Assembly (NCBI RefSeq): GCF_015221875.1
Contig: NZ_JACYGY010000002.1
Location: forward strand, 355,573 to 419,572
DNA: 64,000 nt
Source of the DNA: Dyadobacter subterraneus
Lineage (GTDB): Bacteria; Bacteroidota; Bacteroidia; Cytophagales; Spirosomataceae
Direction of reading: 5' to 3'
A model generated the notes under the pieces. That model searched no databases and was not told where the DNA came from. It saw only the letters and a program-made list of their open reading frames with translations. The first letter of the stretch is position 1, and each line of letters begins with the position of its first letter. Position numbers and translations under genes: made by a program. Positions 7,878 to 17,390 of the stretch are shown here, in pieces.

Positions 7878-9545
7878 TTATTGCAACCTTTCCAGCCAGG
7901 CCTGAACCGTTGGCCCCGTCATATCGAACAATAATCCAGGCAAAATTCCTAATAAAACCGAAAGAATAGCAAGTGGAACCAAAAGAGCCGTTTCGCGAAT
8001 TGTTAAATCAGTCAATCTGATAGAACTGTCATTTTTATACCAAAACGACCCGAAAAACATACGTTGATAAGTCCAGAGAAAGTAAGCCGCTGCCAATACA
8101 ATTCCCAAAGTAGAAAGCGCAGGAACCCAAACAGGCAAAGCCGCTGCCTGAAATGCACCCATCAAAGTAAACAATTCTCCAACAAAACCTGAGAATCCAG
8201 GTAATCCGAGCGAAGCAAAAAATGCAATTCCTGTCAAAACAGTATAGCGAGGCATCGGACCGATCAATCCACGGTAATTATCGATTTTACGGTCATGTGT
8301 ACGGTCGTAAATAACACCTGCCAAAAGGAATAACATTGAAGAAAGTACACCGTGACTCACCATTTGATATATAGCTCCATTGATACCTTCGGCTGTAAAT
8401 GCGGCGATACCAAGCAAAACAAAACCCATGTGAGAGACAGAAGAATAAGCGATCATCTTTTTAAGATCACTTTGTCCCAAAGCATTAAATCCACCGTACA
8501 CAATAGAAATCATTCCTAAAACTGCAAGCGGAACCATGCTATATTGCGCCTCAACAGGAAAAAATCCGTCAACAATTCTTATAAAACCATAACCTCCGAT
8601 TTTTAAAAGAATACCTGCCAGAACTACTGAAATTGGCGTAGGTGCTTCTACGTGCGCATCAGGCAACCACGTGTGTACTGGAACGACCGGCAGTTTCACA
8701 GCAAAACCAATAAACAAAAACCAGAAAGCCAAGAGACGAACCGGAATTCCAAATAAGATAAATTCTGTTTCAGGACTTAAAATTGAGCCCGGAATATAAT
8801 TTCCTGCATCAGATAAATAAGAAAAACGGAACGTATGAACCAGCTGATCCGTACCAATTCTTCCATCTGCAAGCCATTGCTGAATTTGTAAAATCACATC
8901 TGTTTGTACCAGATCTTCCGGCCCCAGAATTCCGACAGCACGTGCTGTTTCAATAGGATCGATTACAGAAAGATATAATCCGATCATGACGATCAGAATT
9001 AATAATGATCCAAAAAATGTATAAACAAAAAATTTGAGTGCTGCATATTCCCGTCTCGGTCCGCCCCATAAACCAATGAGAAAATACATGGGCAAAAGCA
9101 TAAATTCGAAAAACAGATAAAAAAGGAAGAAATCCTGAGCCAGGAAACAACCGATTATACTGGCACTTAAAACAAGATATAAAGCAAAATACGCTCTTGT
9201 TTTCTGATTGATACTCCATGAACTGATCATTCCCACAAACAGAACGACAACCGCTAATAAAACCAGAGGAAAACTGATTCCGTCAACTGCCAATGCATAA
9301 TCAATAGATACTGTTCCCAAAGAACCAATTGGAAGTGTGATCCAGTCTGCCGTTTCGCTTAATTGAAAACCTGTATTTTGATTATCAAAAAAGAGAAATA
9401 ATGAAAGCCCGGTTAATAATTCCAAAAGCAAAACTGACAGCGCAATCAATCGGAAATCACCGGCACGCTGGGACGGCCAGAAAGAAACGGCTACGGCTCC
9501 GAATAATGGAATAGCAATCAGTAAGGAAAGTATATGATCAATCAT
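7878..9545 (-). CDS. nuoM: NADH-quinone oxidoreductase subunit M
   Basis: A 555-residue antiporter-like membrane subunit of respiratory complex I, one of the proton-pumping units of the membrane arm. About 14 hydrophobic segments are visible. The family's conserved acidic residue sits in LFFEFMLLPMYFLIGLWGG (E147). The second signature VVPVHTWLPDAHVEAPTPIS is intact, as is KKMIAYSSVSHMGFVLLG. The length is slightly above the typical 500-510 because of a loop near residues 200-250. The start is 58 bases after nuoL and the two form an operon. Other nuo genes are absent here, and nuoN does not follow. Confidence 0.97.
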   Translation of the reverse strand: MIDHILSLLIAIPLFGAVAVSFWPSQRAGDFRLIALSVLLLELLTGLSLFLFFDNQNTGFQLSETADWITLPIGSLGTVSIDYALAVDGISFPLVLLAVVVLFVGMISSWSINQKTRAYFALYLVLSASIIGCFLAQDFFLFYLFFEFMLLPMYFLIGLWGGPRREYAALKFFVYTFFGSLLILIVMIGLYLSVIDPIETARAVGILGPEDLVQTDVILQIQQWLADGRIGTDQLVHTFRFSYLSDAGNYIPGSILSPETEFILFGIPVRLLAFWFLFIGFAVKLPVVPVHTWLPDAHVEAPTPISVVLAGILLKIGGYGFIRIVDGFFPVEAQYSMVPLAVLGMISIVYGGFNALGQSDLKKMIAYSSVSHMGFVLLGIAAFTAEGINGAIYQMVSHGVLSSMLFLLAGVIYDRTHDRKIDNYRGLIGPMPRYTVLTGIAFFASLGLPGFSGFVGELFTLMGAFQAAALPVWVPALSTLGIVLAAAYFLWTYQRMFFGSFWYKNDSSIRLTDLTIRETALLVPLAILSVLLGILPGLLFDMTGPTVQAWLERLQ

Positions 9546-9603
9546 TAGGATAAACTGAAACGAATATATGATAAGGAGCAGACCGTGCCCTTGAATTATT
9601 TTC

Positions 9604-11568
9604 TTATAAAATCATTAACCACAAAACCAGAAGAACTACTCCTAATGCAGTCACTAAATAATAGGATTGAATTTTCCCGTTTTGTAATCCGCGAACTCCT
9701 TGTCCGGCCGATTTAATTGTATAAACAGTCAGCTTTACACCGCCGTCAACAATATTTCTGTCTCCCCAGCTCAGCGCATGCGCCATAACTACGCTCCATT
9801 TTGCTACGCCATCTACAAAAGAATTGACAATCTGCGCTTCAAACTGCATTAATCCGGCTGAAATAAAAGCAAAGGATTTGATGAAAAAATTCTCTCTGGA
9901 AAATTCGTTTAATCCGGCCAGTTTTTTCAAAACCGGAATTGAATTTTTAGAATTCCCGGCATACATCGAGAAAGGATCTTCTGCCTTGGTTTCTTTAAAT
10001 GCAAGAAAAATAGATAATACCGTAACGCCGGTTGCCACAAATGGCACCCAAAGAATATGTCCGAATTCCTCTGCTCCTACCAATTCTAAAAACCAGCCAT
10101 ATGATGCGTCAAACGGATTCCAGGAAAACCAGATAAACACAGAAAGCGCAGCCAACAAAGACATCGGCCCCCACATGGTTAGAGGAGATTCGTGCGGATG
10201 AACGGATTTGAAAATCTGGTATCTATTTTCGCCTAAAAATATCAGCCAAACCTGGCGTGCCATATAATAAGCCGTAACTCCGGCAGAAACCATAATGATA
10301 ACCGGGAAAAAATAAGCCCATGCTCCATGTTTTTCAGCCCAGAAAAATGCTTCTACAATAATCGCATCTTTTGACAAAAATCCAGAGAAAAACGGAAGTC
10401 CGGCCAAAGCGGATGAACAGATTACAAAACAGATAAAAGTGATCGGCAAATATTTTCGAAGTCCGCCCATCGTCCTCATATCCTGCGGATCAAAAGTTTC
10501 GTCATTTTCCGAAGGTGTGACAGCATGAATAACGGAACCGGCCGAAAGAAATAATCCGGCTTTAAAAAATGCATGCGTTGCCAAATGAAAAAGTGCAGTC
10601 CGCCAGCTACCAAGTCCGACGGCGATAACCATCAAACCTAATTGAGACATGGTTGAATATGCCAGTACTCTTTTAATATCCCAAACCTGCGTCGCTTTTA
10701 CGGCCCCGATTACCATTGTAATTGTTCCAATGCAAGCAATGACAATTTGTGCTTCTGGTGTTAAAAGAAAGGAAATTCTCGCCAATAAAAATATCCCGGC
10801 AGCCACCATCGTCGCGGCATGGATTAAGGCTGAAACAGGCGTTGGCCCTTCCATGGCATCCGGCAACCAACCTGATAGTGGAAACTGAGCCGATTTTCCC
10901 ATGCAACCACCGAAAAGACATAAACCAATTCCGGTTAAAATTCCCGGATCAAGCGTTTGGATGGAGGTGGCGAGCACCTCAAAGTCGGTAGAACCGATAT
11001 AGTAAAACAGCATTAAAATTCCGGTCAGGAATGCTGCATCTCCGATTCTATTTAACACAAAAGCTTTCTGAGCCGCCCAGACTGCGCGTGGTTTGAAATA
11101 CCAGAAACCAATCAACAAATAAGAAGAAAGCCCCACCAGTTCCCAGAAAATATACATTACCAGAAGATTTCCGGCAAGTACAATTCCAACCATTGAAAAA
11201 AGGAAAAGCTGAATAAAAGCAAAATAACGGTGAAGATTCTTGTCGCCATGCAAATAGGACATGGAATAAATCTGAACCAGAAATGCTACGAAATGAACAA
11301 TGATCAGCATAATCAGCGTCAGTTCATCGAAGCGAAAAGAGAGTTCAATATTGGTTTGCCCGATAAGAACCCAGTTGATTTGTACTGTGTGCAGCGTTTC
11401 AATATCAGCAAAATAAATACTTATCACTAATCCAATAGCCGTGATAAACGCGCCAATCCAACCTGCCGGCTTATTCAGATTTTTTCCGCCAAGCCACAAA
11501 ACAAAAAATGCCAGAATCGGTAAACCCAGAAGTAAAGATGCAGGTATTGTATAAGCAGTTTCTGACAT
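9604..11568 (-). CDS. nuoL: NADH-quinone oxidoreductase subunit L
   Basis: A 654-residue complex I proton-pumping subunit. It carries the MrpA/NuoL signatures YIFWELVGLSSYLLIGFW, AQFPLSGWLPDAMEGPTPVS and KRVLAYSTMSQLGLM. The long C-terminal extension is expected to supply the lateral helix that clamps the membrane arm, and ends in a final transmembrane segment (YYLVTALGVVLLVLWLMIL). It is followed by nuoM 58 bases downstream on the same strand. The gene upstream is an unrelated serine hydrolase rather than nuoK, so these two subunits are separated from the main nuo cluster. Confidence 0.97.
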   Translation of the reverse strand: MSETAYTIPASLLLGLPILAFFVLWLGGKNLNKPAGWIGAFITAIGLVISIYFADIETLHTVQINWVLIGQTNIELSFRFDELTLIMLIIVHFVAFLVQIYSMSYLHGDKNLHRYFAFIQLFLFSMVGIVLAGNLLVMYIFWELVGLSSYLLIGFWYFKPRAVWAAQKAFVLNRIGDAAFLTGILMLFYYIGSTDFEVLATSIQTLDPGILTGIGLCLFGGCMGKSAQFPLSGWLPDAMEGPTPVSALIHAATMVAAGIFLLARISFLLTPEAQIVIACIGTITMVIGAVKATQVWDIKRVLAYSTMSQLGLMVIAVGLGSWRTALFHLATHAFFKAGLFLSAGSVIHAVTPSENDETFDPQDMRTMGGLRKYLPITFICFVICSSALAGLPFFSGFLSKDAIIVEAFFWAEKHGAWAYFFPVIIMVSAGVTAYYMARQVWLIFLGENRYQIFKSVHPHESPLTMWGPMSLLAALSVFIWFSWNPFDASYGWFLELVGAEEFGHILWVPFVATGVTVLSIFLAFKETKAEDPFSMYAGNSKNSIPVLKKLAGLNEFSRENFFIKSFAFISAGLMQFEAQIVNSFVDGVAKWSVVMAHALSWGDRNIVDGGVKLTVYTIKSAGQGVRGLQNGKIQSYYLVTALGVVLLVLWLMIL

Positions 11569-11629
11569 TGAGGTGAGTATTCGTTAAGTCCGGCAAATAT
11601 CCTGAATTAACCGCCGATTTCAAACTAAG

Positions 11630-12850
11630 CTAAAGGTCTTTCTCGATATCTTCCAGCTTTTCACTTTCGCTGCCGTGCAGCACCGTTAATAACTCTTTGA
11701 TATCGTATATATTTTTGTTGTATGAATTTCCTAAAATGATAATCACCGCCTCATCCTCCGGACAGATCCAGAACATGGAATTGTATCCTTTCCACCAGCC
11801 GCCGTGATAAATGAATCTTGTGGAATGATCCGGTTTTACGTGCATACGGAATCCGTAACCGTAATTTCTGATTCCGTCACGCTCAAAACTTCTTGGCGTC
11901 CAGGCTTCCGTTAACAGTTTTTTATTTATCAATAAACCGGAAGTCAGTCCGGCATAAAAACGGTAAATATCTCCCGTGGTAGAATACAAACCTTTATCCC
12001 CAACCACATCATCATAATAATCCTTGGCCAGCATCCGGCCATATTGATGACCGACGGTCCGGTACATCATGGCACTTTCCGAAGTATCCGTTACCAAAAC
12101 AGTATTGTTCATTCCAAGTGGTGTAAAAATCTCGTTATGTACGAAATTGTTAAACGAGTCTCCGCTTACTTTTTCAACGATGGCTGCCAGAACGCAATAA
12201 TTTGTATTGCAATAATTAAAAGAACGACCCGGCCGGTTGTATGGATGCGGCGTAGGAACCACCTTCGCATACCAATCCATCACCGTCATATTGGTTGGAA
12301 ACTTTTTACCATGACGAACGCTGTCCGGAAATGAATAAATATAATTCGGCAAACCACTTCTGTGACTTAGCAGCATATCCACTTTTACGCCGTGGTATGG
12401 AAAATCAGGAAAAAACCTTTGAACAGAATCATCCAGACTTACCTTTCCTTCCTGAACTAATTTCAGAACGGCAACAGCCGTAAAAGGTTTCGACAAAGAA
12501 GCAAGTTGAAATTTGGAGTGACTTTGCAGCGAATCCTTATCCCGCAAGTGCGCATAACCAAAAGAATTCTGATAAAGGATTTTCCCTTTCTGAACAATCA
12601 GCACATTTCCGTTGAAACCTGCATTCCTTTTCCTTCTGAAAATATCTTGAATTTGTTCTATTTTAGCCTGCGTTTTTGCATCCGGATTTCGAATTTCGAC
12701 AGGATCAAGATTGGGATTTGATTTGGCATTTCTTTTGAAATTGACCAGATCGTGAGATTTACTGTTCCTTACCCAAACCAGGGAAAGCACTATTACAAAT
12801 ACGGCAAATAACGCCGCCCACCACACTTTCGGCTGCACTTTTTTCAACAT
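11630..12850 (-). CDS. Beta-lactamase-fold serine hydrolase (class C/PBP-like)
   Basis: A 406-residue protein with an N-terminal membrane anchor (WWAALFAVFVIVLSLVWV). The catalytic motifs are SLSKPF (Ser-x-x-Lys), YCNTNYC (the Tyr-x-Asn motif) and a C-terminal HGGWWKGY (HxG). Members include D-aminopeptidases, esterases and PBP4-like carboxypeptidases, and true beta-lactamase activity cannot be assumed. It lies 61 bases upstream of nuoL on the same strand, but nothing suggests a functional link with complex I. Confidence 0.9.
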   Translation of the reverse strand: MLKKVQPKVWWAALFAVFVIVLSLVWVRNSKSHDLVNFKRNAKSNPNLDPVEIRNPDAKTQAKIEQIQDIFRRKRNAGFNGNVLIVQKGKILYQNSFGYAHLRDKDSLQSHSKFQLASLSKPFTAVAVLKLVQEGKVSLDDSVQRFFPDFPYHGVKVDMLLSHRSGLPNYIYSFPDSVRHGKKFPTNMTVMDWYAKVVPTPHPYNRPGRSFNYCNTNYCVLAAIVEKVSGDSFNNFVHNEIFTPLGMNNTVLVTDTSESAMMYRTVGHQYGRMLAKDYYDDVVGDKGLYSTTGDIYRFYAGLTSGLLINKKLLTEAWTPRSFERDGIRNYGYGFRMHVKPDHSTRFIYHGGWWKGYNSMFWICPEDEAVIIILGNSYNKNIYDIKELLTVLHGSESEKLEDIEKDL

Positions 12851-13107
12851 AGGCTTTTGGCCATTAAAGTTTTTTAAACGTTAAATACTAACGATAAACA
12901 GTCAGCATTTTCTATATTTTATCTAATCTATTTCAATATGATAGCAACCCGGTTATGCGTTATCTTCGTATTACATTATAAATCGAAATGTATACAAAAT
13001 AAAATTTTCCAGGCTTACAAAGATATATATTAGAAAGTAAAGAACCTGACTCCGATTTAGATTGATTCCAAAATATGTTAACACCACAGACAAACCCGGC
13101 AAAATAA

Positions 13108-13830
13108 ATGACAACTCCATTAGCACAAAAATCAACAATTCAGGAAATCCAGACCCGTTTTGATCATGATGTTGAGCGTTTCAGCAAGCTTGAAACCGGT
13201 CAGCAGGCAACAATTGATGCGCCTTTGGTACTGGATCTGGTGGCAGAAACAGCCGCTTTACATTTAAAACCTAACGATACGATTCTGGATATTGGCTGTG
13301 GTGCAGGAAATTTTACGTTGAGAGTTATACAGGAAGTTCATCCGTTGGCATGTCATCTGGTAGATCTTAGTCAACCTATGCTGACAAGAGCCAGTGAGCG
13401 CATTGAAGGTTCCGGTGTGAAATATGTTCAAACCTATCAATCAGATCTTCGCGATCTGGATTTTGAAGAAAATTCCTTTGATTGTATTCTGGCGGGAGCC
13501 GTTTTGCATCACCTTCGCGACGATGAAGACTGGCAGGAAACCTTTGAAAAATTATATATCTGGCTAAAACCAGGCGGAAGAATTTATGTTTCCGATCTAG
13601 TTTCTTTTGATGAACCGGGCGTTCATCAATTGATGTGGAAACGTTATGGCGATTATCTGGAATCGCTTGGCGGAGCGGAATATAAAGAAAAAGTCTTCGC
13701 TTATATTGACAAGGAAGACTCTCCGCGTTCTTTGCCGTTTCAGCTTGGTTTGCTGCGTTATTCCGGCTTTTCTCATTATGATATTCTTCACCGCAACAGC
13801 GTTTTTGCCTGCTATTACGGTGAAAAATAG
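13108..13830 (+). CDS. Class I SAM-dependent methyltransferase
   Basis: A 240-residue soluble enzyme. Motif I is TILDIGCGAGNFTL (58-71), with an acidic residue after the next strand (CHLVDLSQPMLTRA). SFDCILAGAVLHHLRDDEDW is the motif IV/post-motif region and LKPGGRIYVSDLV is motif V/VI. The pattern fits a Methyltransf_11/25 type enzyme acting on a small molecule; the substrate is unknown. It is a single gene convergent with asnS, and the two share the hairpin at 13837-13863 at their 3' ends. Confidence 0.88.
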   Translation: MTTPLAQKSTIQEIQTRFDHDVERFSKLETGQQATIDAPLVLDLVAETAALHLKPNDTILDIGCGAGNFTLRVIQEVHPLACHLVDLSQPMLTRASERIEGSGVKYVQTYQSDLRDLDFEENSFDCILAGAVLHHLRDDEDWQETFEKLYIWLKPGGRIYVSDLVSFDEPGVHQLMWKRYGDYLESLGGAEYKEKVFAYIDKEDSPRSLPFQLGLLRYSGFSHYDILHRNSVFACYYGEK

Positions 13831-13836
13831 TTTCAG

Positions 13837-13865
13837 AAAGCGCTGATTAAAACTCAGCGCTTTTT
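13837..13865 (+). terminator. Terminator between the methyltransferase gene and asnS
   Basis: Perfect 10-base arms AAAGCGCTGA and TCAGCGCTTT with a 7-base loop, then TTTTT on the plus strand. The right arm encodes the last residues of AsnS, and the loop contains its TAA stop (13847-13849). Confidence 0.85.
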
Positions 13866-15283
13866 GGATATCTTGGGAAAGGAATCACATCACGGATGTT
13901 ACCCATTCCGGTCACGAACAATACCAGACGCTCAAAACCCAGACCAAAACCGGAGTGAGGCGCCGTTCCGAATTTACGCGTTTCCAGATACCACCAGATT
14001 GTTTCCGGATCGATTCCTACTTCATGAACACGTTCCAGTAATTTCTCGTAGTTATCTTCACGCTGACTCCCGCCGATAATCTCTCCGATTCCAGGGAAAA
14101 GAACGTCCATCGCACGAACCGTTTTTCCATCGTCATCCAATTTCATATAGAACGATTTGATCTCACGCGGATAGTTGGTCAGGATAACCGGTTTTTTGAA
14201 ATGTTTTTCAACCAGGTAACGCTCATGTTCGCTGGACAAATCAATTCCCCAACCTACAGGATACTGGAATTTCTTTTCTTTATGTGGTTTCGATTTTAAA
14301 AGAATATCGATCGCTTCTGTGTAAGTCAGACGCTCAAATGCATTTTCAACAACAAAATTCAATTTTTCCAAAAGTGGAATTGAACGTTCGTTTTGTGGTT
14401 TATTTTTATCTTCTTCTGCCAAACGGTTTTCAAGGAATGCCAGATCATCTTTGCAGTTTTCAAGTGCATAAGTGATAACAGTCTTGATGAAATCTTCCGC
14501 CAGATCCATATTATCTTCCAGCTCAAAAAAAGCCATTTCAGGCTCAATCATCCAAAACTCAGCCAAATGGCGGGTTGTGTTTGAATTTTCCGCACGGAAC
14601 GTTGGGCCGAAAGTATAAATTTTTGAAAGTGCCATCGCTCCCAACTCGCCTTCCAATTGGCCGGATACCGTCAGGTTTGCTTCTCTTCCAAAAAAGTCTT
14701 CTTTGAAGTTAATTGCGCCTTCGTCTGTTCTTGGCAATTTTTCCAGATCCAGCGTCGTAACGCGGAACATTTCACCAGCACCTTCCGCATCGGAAGCAGT
14801 GATGATTGGTGTATGAAGATAGAAAAACCCTCTGTCGTTATAATATTTATGAACCGCAAAAGCCAGGGCATGACGAATACGTAAAATTGCACTGAAAGTA
14901 TTCGTACGTGGGCGTAAATGCGCTATTTCACGTAAAAATTCAAGCGAATGTCTTTTTGGCTGCAACGGATAAGAATCCACATCTGCCGTTCCATAAACAA
15001 ATATATCATCGATTTTAACCTCCACAGCCTGACCAGAACCCTGAGATGCTACAAGCTGGCCCGTTATTTTTAGACAAGAACCAGTGGTGACAGTCAGCAA
15101 AAGTTCAGCAGAGAATTGTCCCGGAGCGGCCACCGCCTGAATATTATGAATGGTTGATCCGTCGTTAAGCGCTATAAAAATCGCGTTTTTACTTTCACGT
15201 TTCGTACGTACCCAACCTTTCAGGGTAACGGATTGTCCATCCGGAGTCTGTTGTAATAATTCTTTGATCTGCAAAGGTCCCAT
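13847..15283 (-). CDS. asnS: Asparagine--tRNA ligase
   Basis: A 478-residue class IIb aminoacyl-tRNA synthetase that charges tRNA-Asn in the cytoplasm. The N-terminal OB-fold anticodon-binding domain spans about residues 1-110 ([21 protein letters not shown]). The catalytic domain has motif 2 [18 protein letters not shown] and motif 3 [15 protein letters not shown]. The [12 protein letters not shown] form, together with the length, favours AsnRS over AspRS. An insertion near residues 280-310 ([15 protein letters not shown]) fits the Bacteroidota form. It is transcribed alone; TAATTTTG at 15345-15352 on the minus strand is a possible -7 element with no clear -33 partner. Confidence 0.96.
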   Translation of the reverse strand: MGPLQIKELLQQTPDGQSVTLKGWVRTKRESKNAIFIALNDGSTIHNIQAVAAPGQFSAELLLTVTTGSCLKITGQLVASQGSGQAVEVKIDDIFVYGTADVDSYPLQPKRHSLEFLREIAHLRPRTNTFSAILRIRHALAFAVHKYYNDRGFFYLHTPIITASDAEGAGEMFRVTTLDLEKLPRTDEGAINFKEDFFGREANLTVSGQLEGELGAMALSKIYTFGPTFRAENSNTTRHLAEFWMIEPEMAFFELEDNMDLAEDFIKTVITYALENCKDDLAFLENRLAEEDKNKPQNERSIPLLEKLNFVVENAFERLTYTEAIDILLKSKPHKEKKFQYPVGWGIDLSSEHERYLVEKHFKKPVILTNYPREIKSFYMKLDDDGKTVRAMDVLFPGIGEIIGGSQREDNYEKLLERVHEVGIDPETIWWYLETRKFGTAPHSGFGLGFERLVLFVTGMGNIRDVIPFPRYPKSAEF

Positions 15284-15413
15284 CTTAATATAAATTCAAT
15301 CCTTATTAAAACTCAACTGTAAACTTTCAATTTTTTATGAGGCGCAAAATTACAAAATACCCTACGAAAACCTATTCTAAAAGACCAACTTACTTTTATG
15401 TTTAAAAAGGTCA

Positions 15414-15443
15414 TTGCCCGAACTGGTTTATGGCTTAATTTTG
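15414..15443 (+). promoter_or_regulatory. Bacteroidota-type promoter
   Basis: TTG at 15414-15416, a 19-base spacer, then TAATTTTG at 15436-15443. Transcription would begin near 15450. This supports the ATG at 15457 over the in-frame TTG at 15448 as the start of the next gene. Confidence 0.65.
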
Positions 15444-15456
15444 TTTCTTGCAAACT

Positions 15457-16116
15457 ATGACTAACGCATATCCAATTTTGAATACCCGAATCGCCACATT
15501 TTTATCCGTAGTATTTCACCCTCTGATCATTACTACATATCTTTTTGCAGTCCTTTTCCTTATCACACCTGAACTTGCCGGCGTTAGTGCGCTGGAACTT
15601 CCGGGACTGGGCAGCCTTTTACTTTTGATATTTTTGAACACTTTTGTAGCACCTACAATTGTCATATATTATTTCTATCGACTGGGCATTGTCAGCACTT
15701 TGCATGTAGATTCCCTGAGTGAAAGACGTTTGCCTTACCTTGCAACGGGTATTATTTATGCCATTGCCACCTATTTATTCGGATGGAAATTGCAGCCGAT
15801 AGCTGAACTGGCTCCGCAAATTTCTATTATTCTCGGAAGTGTTACCATTTCTTTAATTATCGTGGCCGTCGTGAGTTTATCATGGAAAATTAGTGCACAT
15901 GCAACCGGCATGGGTGGTGCAATTGGCATTCTGACGGGACTAATCCTTCGTTTTGAAGAACATTTATTGTTGACCCCGCTTCTTATCGTAATACTGATCA
16001 GTGGTATTTTATTAAGCGCCAGACTTTATTTAAATGCCCATACGCCTGCACAAATTATTGCAGGATTTGCGTGCGGACTTGCTGTGAGCAGCGCCGCCAT
16101 TTATTTTTTATTCTAA
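15457..16116 (+). CDS. PAP2-like integral membrane protein
   Basis: A 219-residue membrane protein with six or so hydrophobic helices. The ATG at 15457 is preferred because a promoter places the transcript start near 15450. Two stretches recall the PAP2 phosphatase motifs: KISAHATGMGG (compare PSGH) and ARLYLNAHTPAQIIAG (compare SRxxxxxHxxxD). The final catalytic Asp position is Gln and the PSG is changed, so the protein may be a PAP2-fold relative without the usual phosphatase chemistry. No function can be assigned. It is followed, with a 78-base gap, by a crotonase-family gene. Confidence 0.75.
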   Translation: MTNAYPILNTRIATFLSVVFHPLIITTYLFAVLFLITPELAGVSALELPGLGSLLLLIFLNTFVAPTIVIYYFYRLGIVSTLHVDSLSERRLPYLATGIIYAIATYLFGWKLQPIAELAPQISIILGSVTISLIIVAVVSLSWKISAHATGMGGAIGILTGLILRFEEHLLLTPLLIVILISGILLSARLYLNAHTPAQIIAGFACGLAVSSAAIYFLF

Positions 16117-16194
16117 AAGCGATAGCAGTAAGGCTGAAAGATTACCGACTTATATTTGACAAATTAAGTCCCGGAATAATCTTCATCCTTTACT

Positions 16195-16980
16195 ATGGCT
16201 ACTTACCAAAATCTTCTTTTCAACAATCATGAGGGTGTTGTCAGGATCAGCCTCAACAGACCGGCGGTACACAATGCCTTGACGCTGGATTTAATCAAAG
16301 AAATTACCACTGCATTTCAGCAAGCGGGAGAAGATTCTTCTGTTCGGGTAATTGTTTTGACTGGTGAAGGTGAAAAGGCATTTTGCTCAGGAGCGGATTT
16401 AAAAGCGGCCATGGAATCCGCAAAAAGTGCCGGAGAAATGCTTCGTGAAGGATATAATCCGATGATTGAAACTATAAGAAATATTCCAAAACCGGTTATT
16501 TGCAGATTGAACGGTCTGGCTGTTGGCGCCGGATGTTCGCTTGCTCTTGCCTGTGACTTGATCATTGCCAGTGAAGATTCCTATTTAAGCCAGATGTTTG
16601 TCCAAATTGGATTGATGCCGGATGCAGGTGCTTCATTCTTTTTGCCGAGATTGATAGGAATGGCCAGAGCTTTTGAATTAGCCTCAACAGGAAGAAAAGT
16701 TTACGCACCGGAAGCCGTTCAGATTGGATTAATAAACAAATCAGTTCCGAGAGAAAAATTGGACGAAGCAGTTAACGAATCTATCTCGTATTACCGCTAT
16801 GCGCCTACCAAAGCGATTGGCGCAATTAAAAAAGTTTTCAATCAATCCTTCGAATCTAATCTGACTGAAATATTAAATCTTGAAATGGAAAATCAGGATT
16901 TACTTCAAAAAACACAGGACGCCACCGAAGGAATTTCATCTTTTTTACAAAAGAAAAAACCTGATTATCAGGGTAAATAA
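16195..16980 (+). CDS. Enoyl-CoA hydratase/isomerase family protein (PaaG-like)
   Basis: A 261-residue crotonase-superfamily enzyme. The CoA/oxyanion-hole motifs are CSGADLK (64-70) and GLAVGAGCSLALACDL (107-122). The segment IGLMPDAGASFFLPRLIGMARA matches the PaaG/PaaF-like subgroup, in which an Asp takes the acid position. Substrates in this group include ring-opened or epoxidised phenylacetyl-CoA and short enoyl-CoAs. No other phenylacetate or beta-oxidation gene is nearby, so the pathway is open. Confidence 0.88.
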   Translation: MATYQNLLFNNHEGVVRISLNRPAVHNALTLDLIKEITTAFQQAGEDSSVRVIVLTGEGEKAFCSGADLKAAMESAKSAGEMLREGYNPMIETIRNIPKPVICRLNGLAVGAGCSLALACDLIIASEDSYLSQMFVQIGLMPDAGASFFLPRLIGMARAFELASTGRKVYAPEAVQIGLINKSVPREKLDEAVNESISYYRYAPTKAIGAIKKVFNQSFESNLTEILNLEMENQDLLQKTQDATEGISSFLQKKKPDYQGK

Positions 16981-17019
16981 AATTTTAGATAAAAATTTTA
17001 AAATTATTTTCTTCCAATA

Positions 17020-17051
17020 TTTGCATAATCAAAAAGCAAACTCTATCTTTG
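17020..17051 (+). promoter_or_regulatory. Promoter of the tRNA-Arg/tRNA-Pro genes
   Basis: TTTG at 17020-17023, a 20-base spacer, and TATCTTTG at 17044-17051 fit the Bacteroidota -33/-7 consensus closely. The tRNA-Arg gene starts 18 bases further on. Confidence 0.8.
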
Positions 17052-17069
17052 CAGTCCAATTCAAGGAAT

Positions 17070-17143
17070 GGATTTGTAGCTCAATTGGATAGAGCACCTC
17101 ACTACGGATGAGGAGGTTTGGGGTTCGAATCCCTACAAGTCCA
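17070..17143 (+). tRNA. tRNA-Arg (anticodon ACG)
   Basis: A complete 74-base cloverleaf. The acceptor GGATTTG pairs with CAAGTCC, the D-stem is GCTC/GAGC, and the anticodon stem CCTCA/TGAGG encloses CTACGGA with anticodon ACG. The T-loop is TTCGAAT and the discriminator is A. The 3' CCA is not encoded. The ACG anticodon implies that TadA edits it to ICG, which reads CGU, CGC and CGA. Confidence 0.97.
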
Positions 17144-17145
17144 CG

Positions 17146-17178
17146 AAAAGCACTTATCAGAGATGATAAGTGCTTTTT
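17146..17178 (+). terminator. Hairpin between tRNA-Arg and tRNA-Pro
   Basis: 14-base arms (AAAAGCACTTATCA and TGATAAGTGCTTTT) with a GAGA loop and a T-run of five. It looks like a strong terminator but leaves only about 24 bases before tRNA-Pro. Confidence 0.75.
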
Positions 17179-17201
17179 ACTGAAAAGAAAATACTTGGAT
17201 T

Positions 17202-17276
<75 letters not shown>

Positions 17277-17283
17277 AAAAATG

Positions 17284-17316
17284 AAACACTTGACATTGAT
17301 TTGTCAGGTGTTTTTT
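17284..17316 (+). terminator. Terminator after tRNA-Pro
   Basis: 12-base arms AAACACTTGACA and TGTCAGGTGTTT (one G-T pair) with a 6-base loop, followed by further Ts through 17316. Confidence 0.85.
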
Positions 17317-17390
17317 GCTTTAAGTAGTTTTAGAGGTTTTTAAAGTTTTGATAATTGAAATTCAAATTATCCTTGAAACAAATCTCTAAT

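Noticed and set aside
12851..13107. Gene or RNA in the 257-base spacer before the methyltransferase
   Set aside because: AT-rich sequence without an open frame, clear promoter or stem worth reporting.
15448..15456. TTG start for the PAP2-like protein
   Set aside because: The promoter at 15414-15443 places the transcript start near this codon; the ATG at 15457 is more credible.
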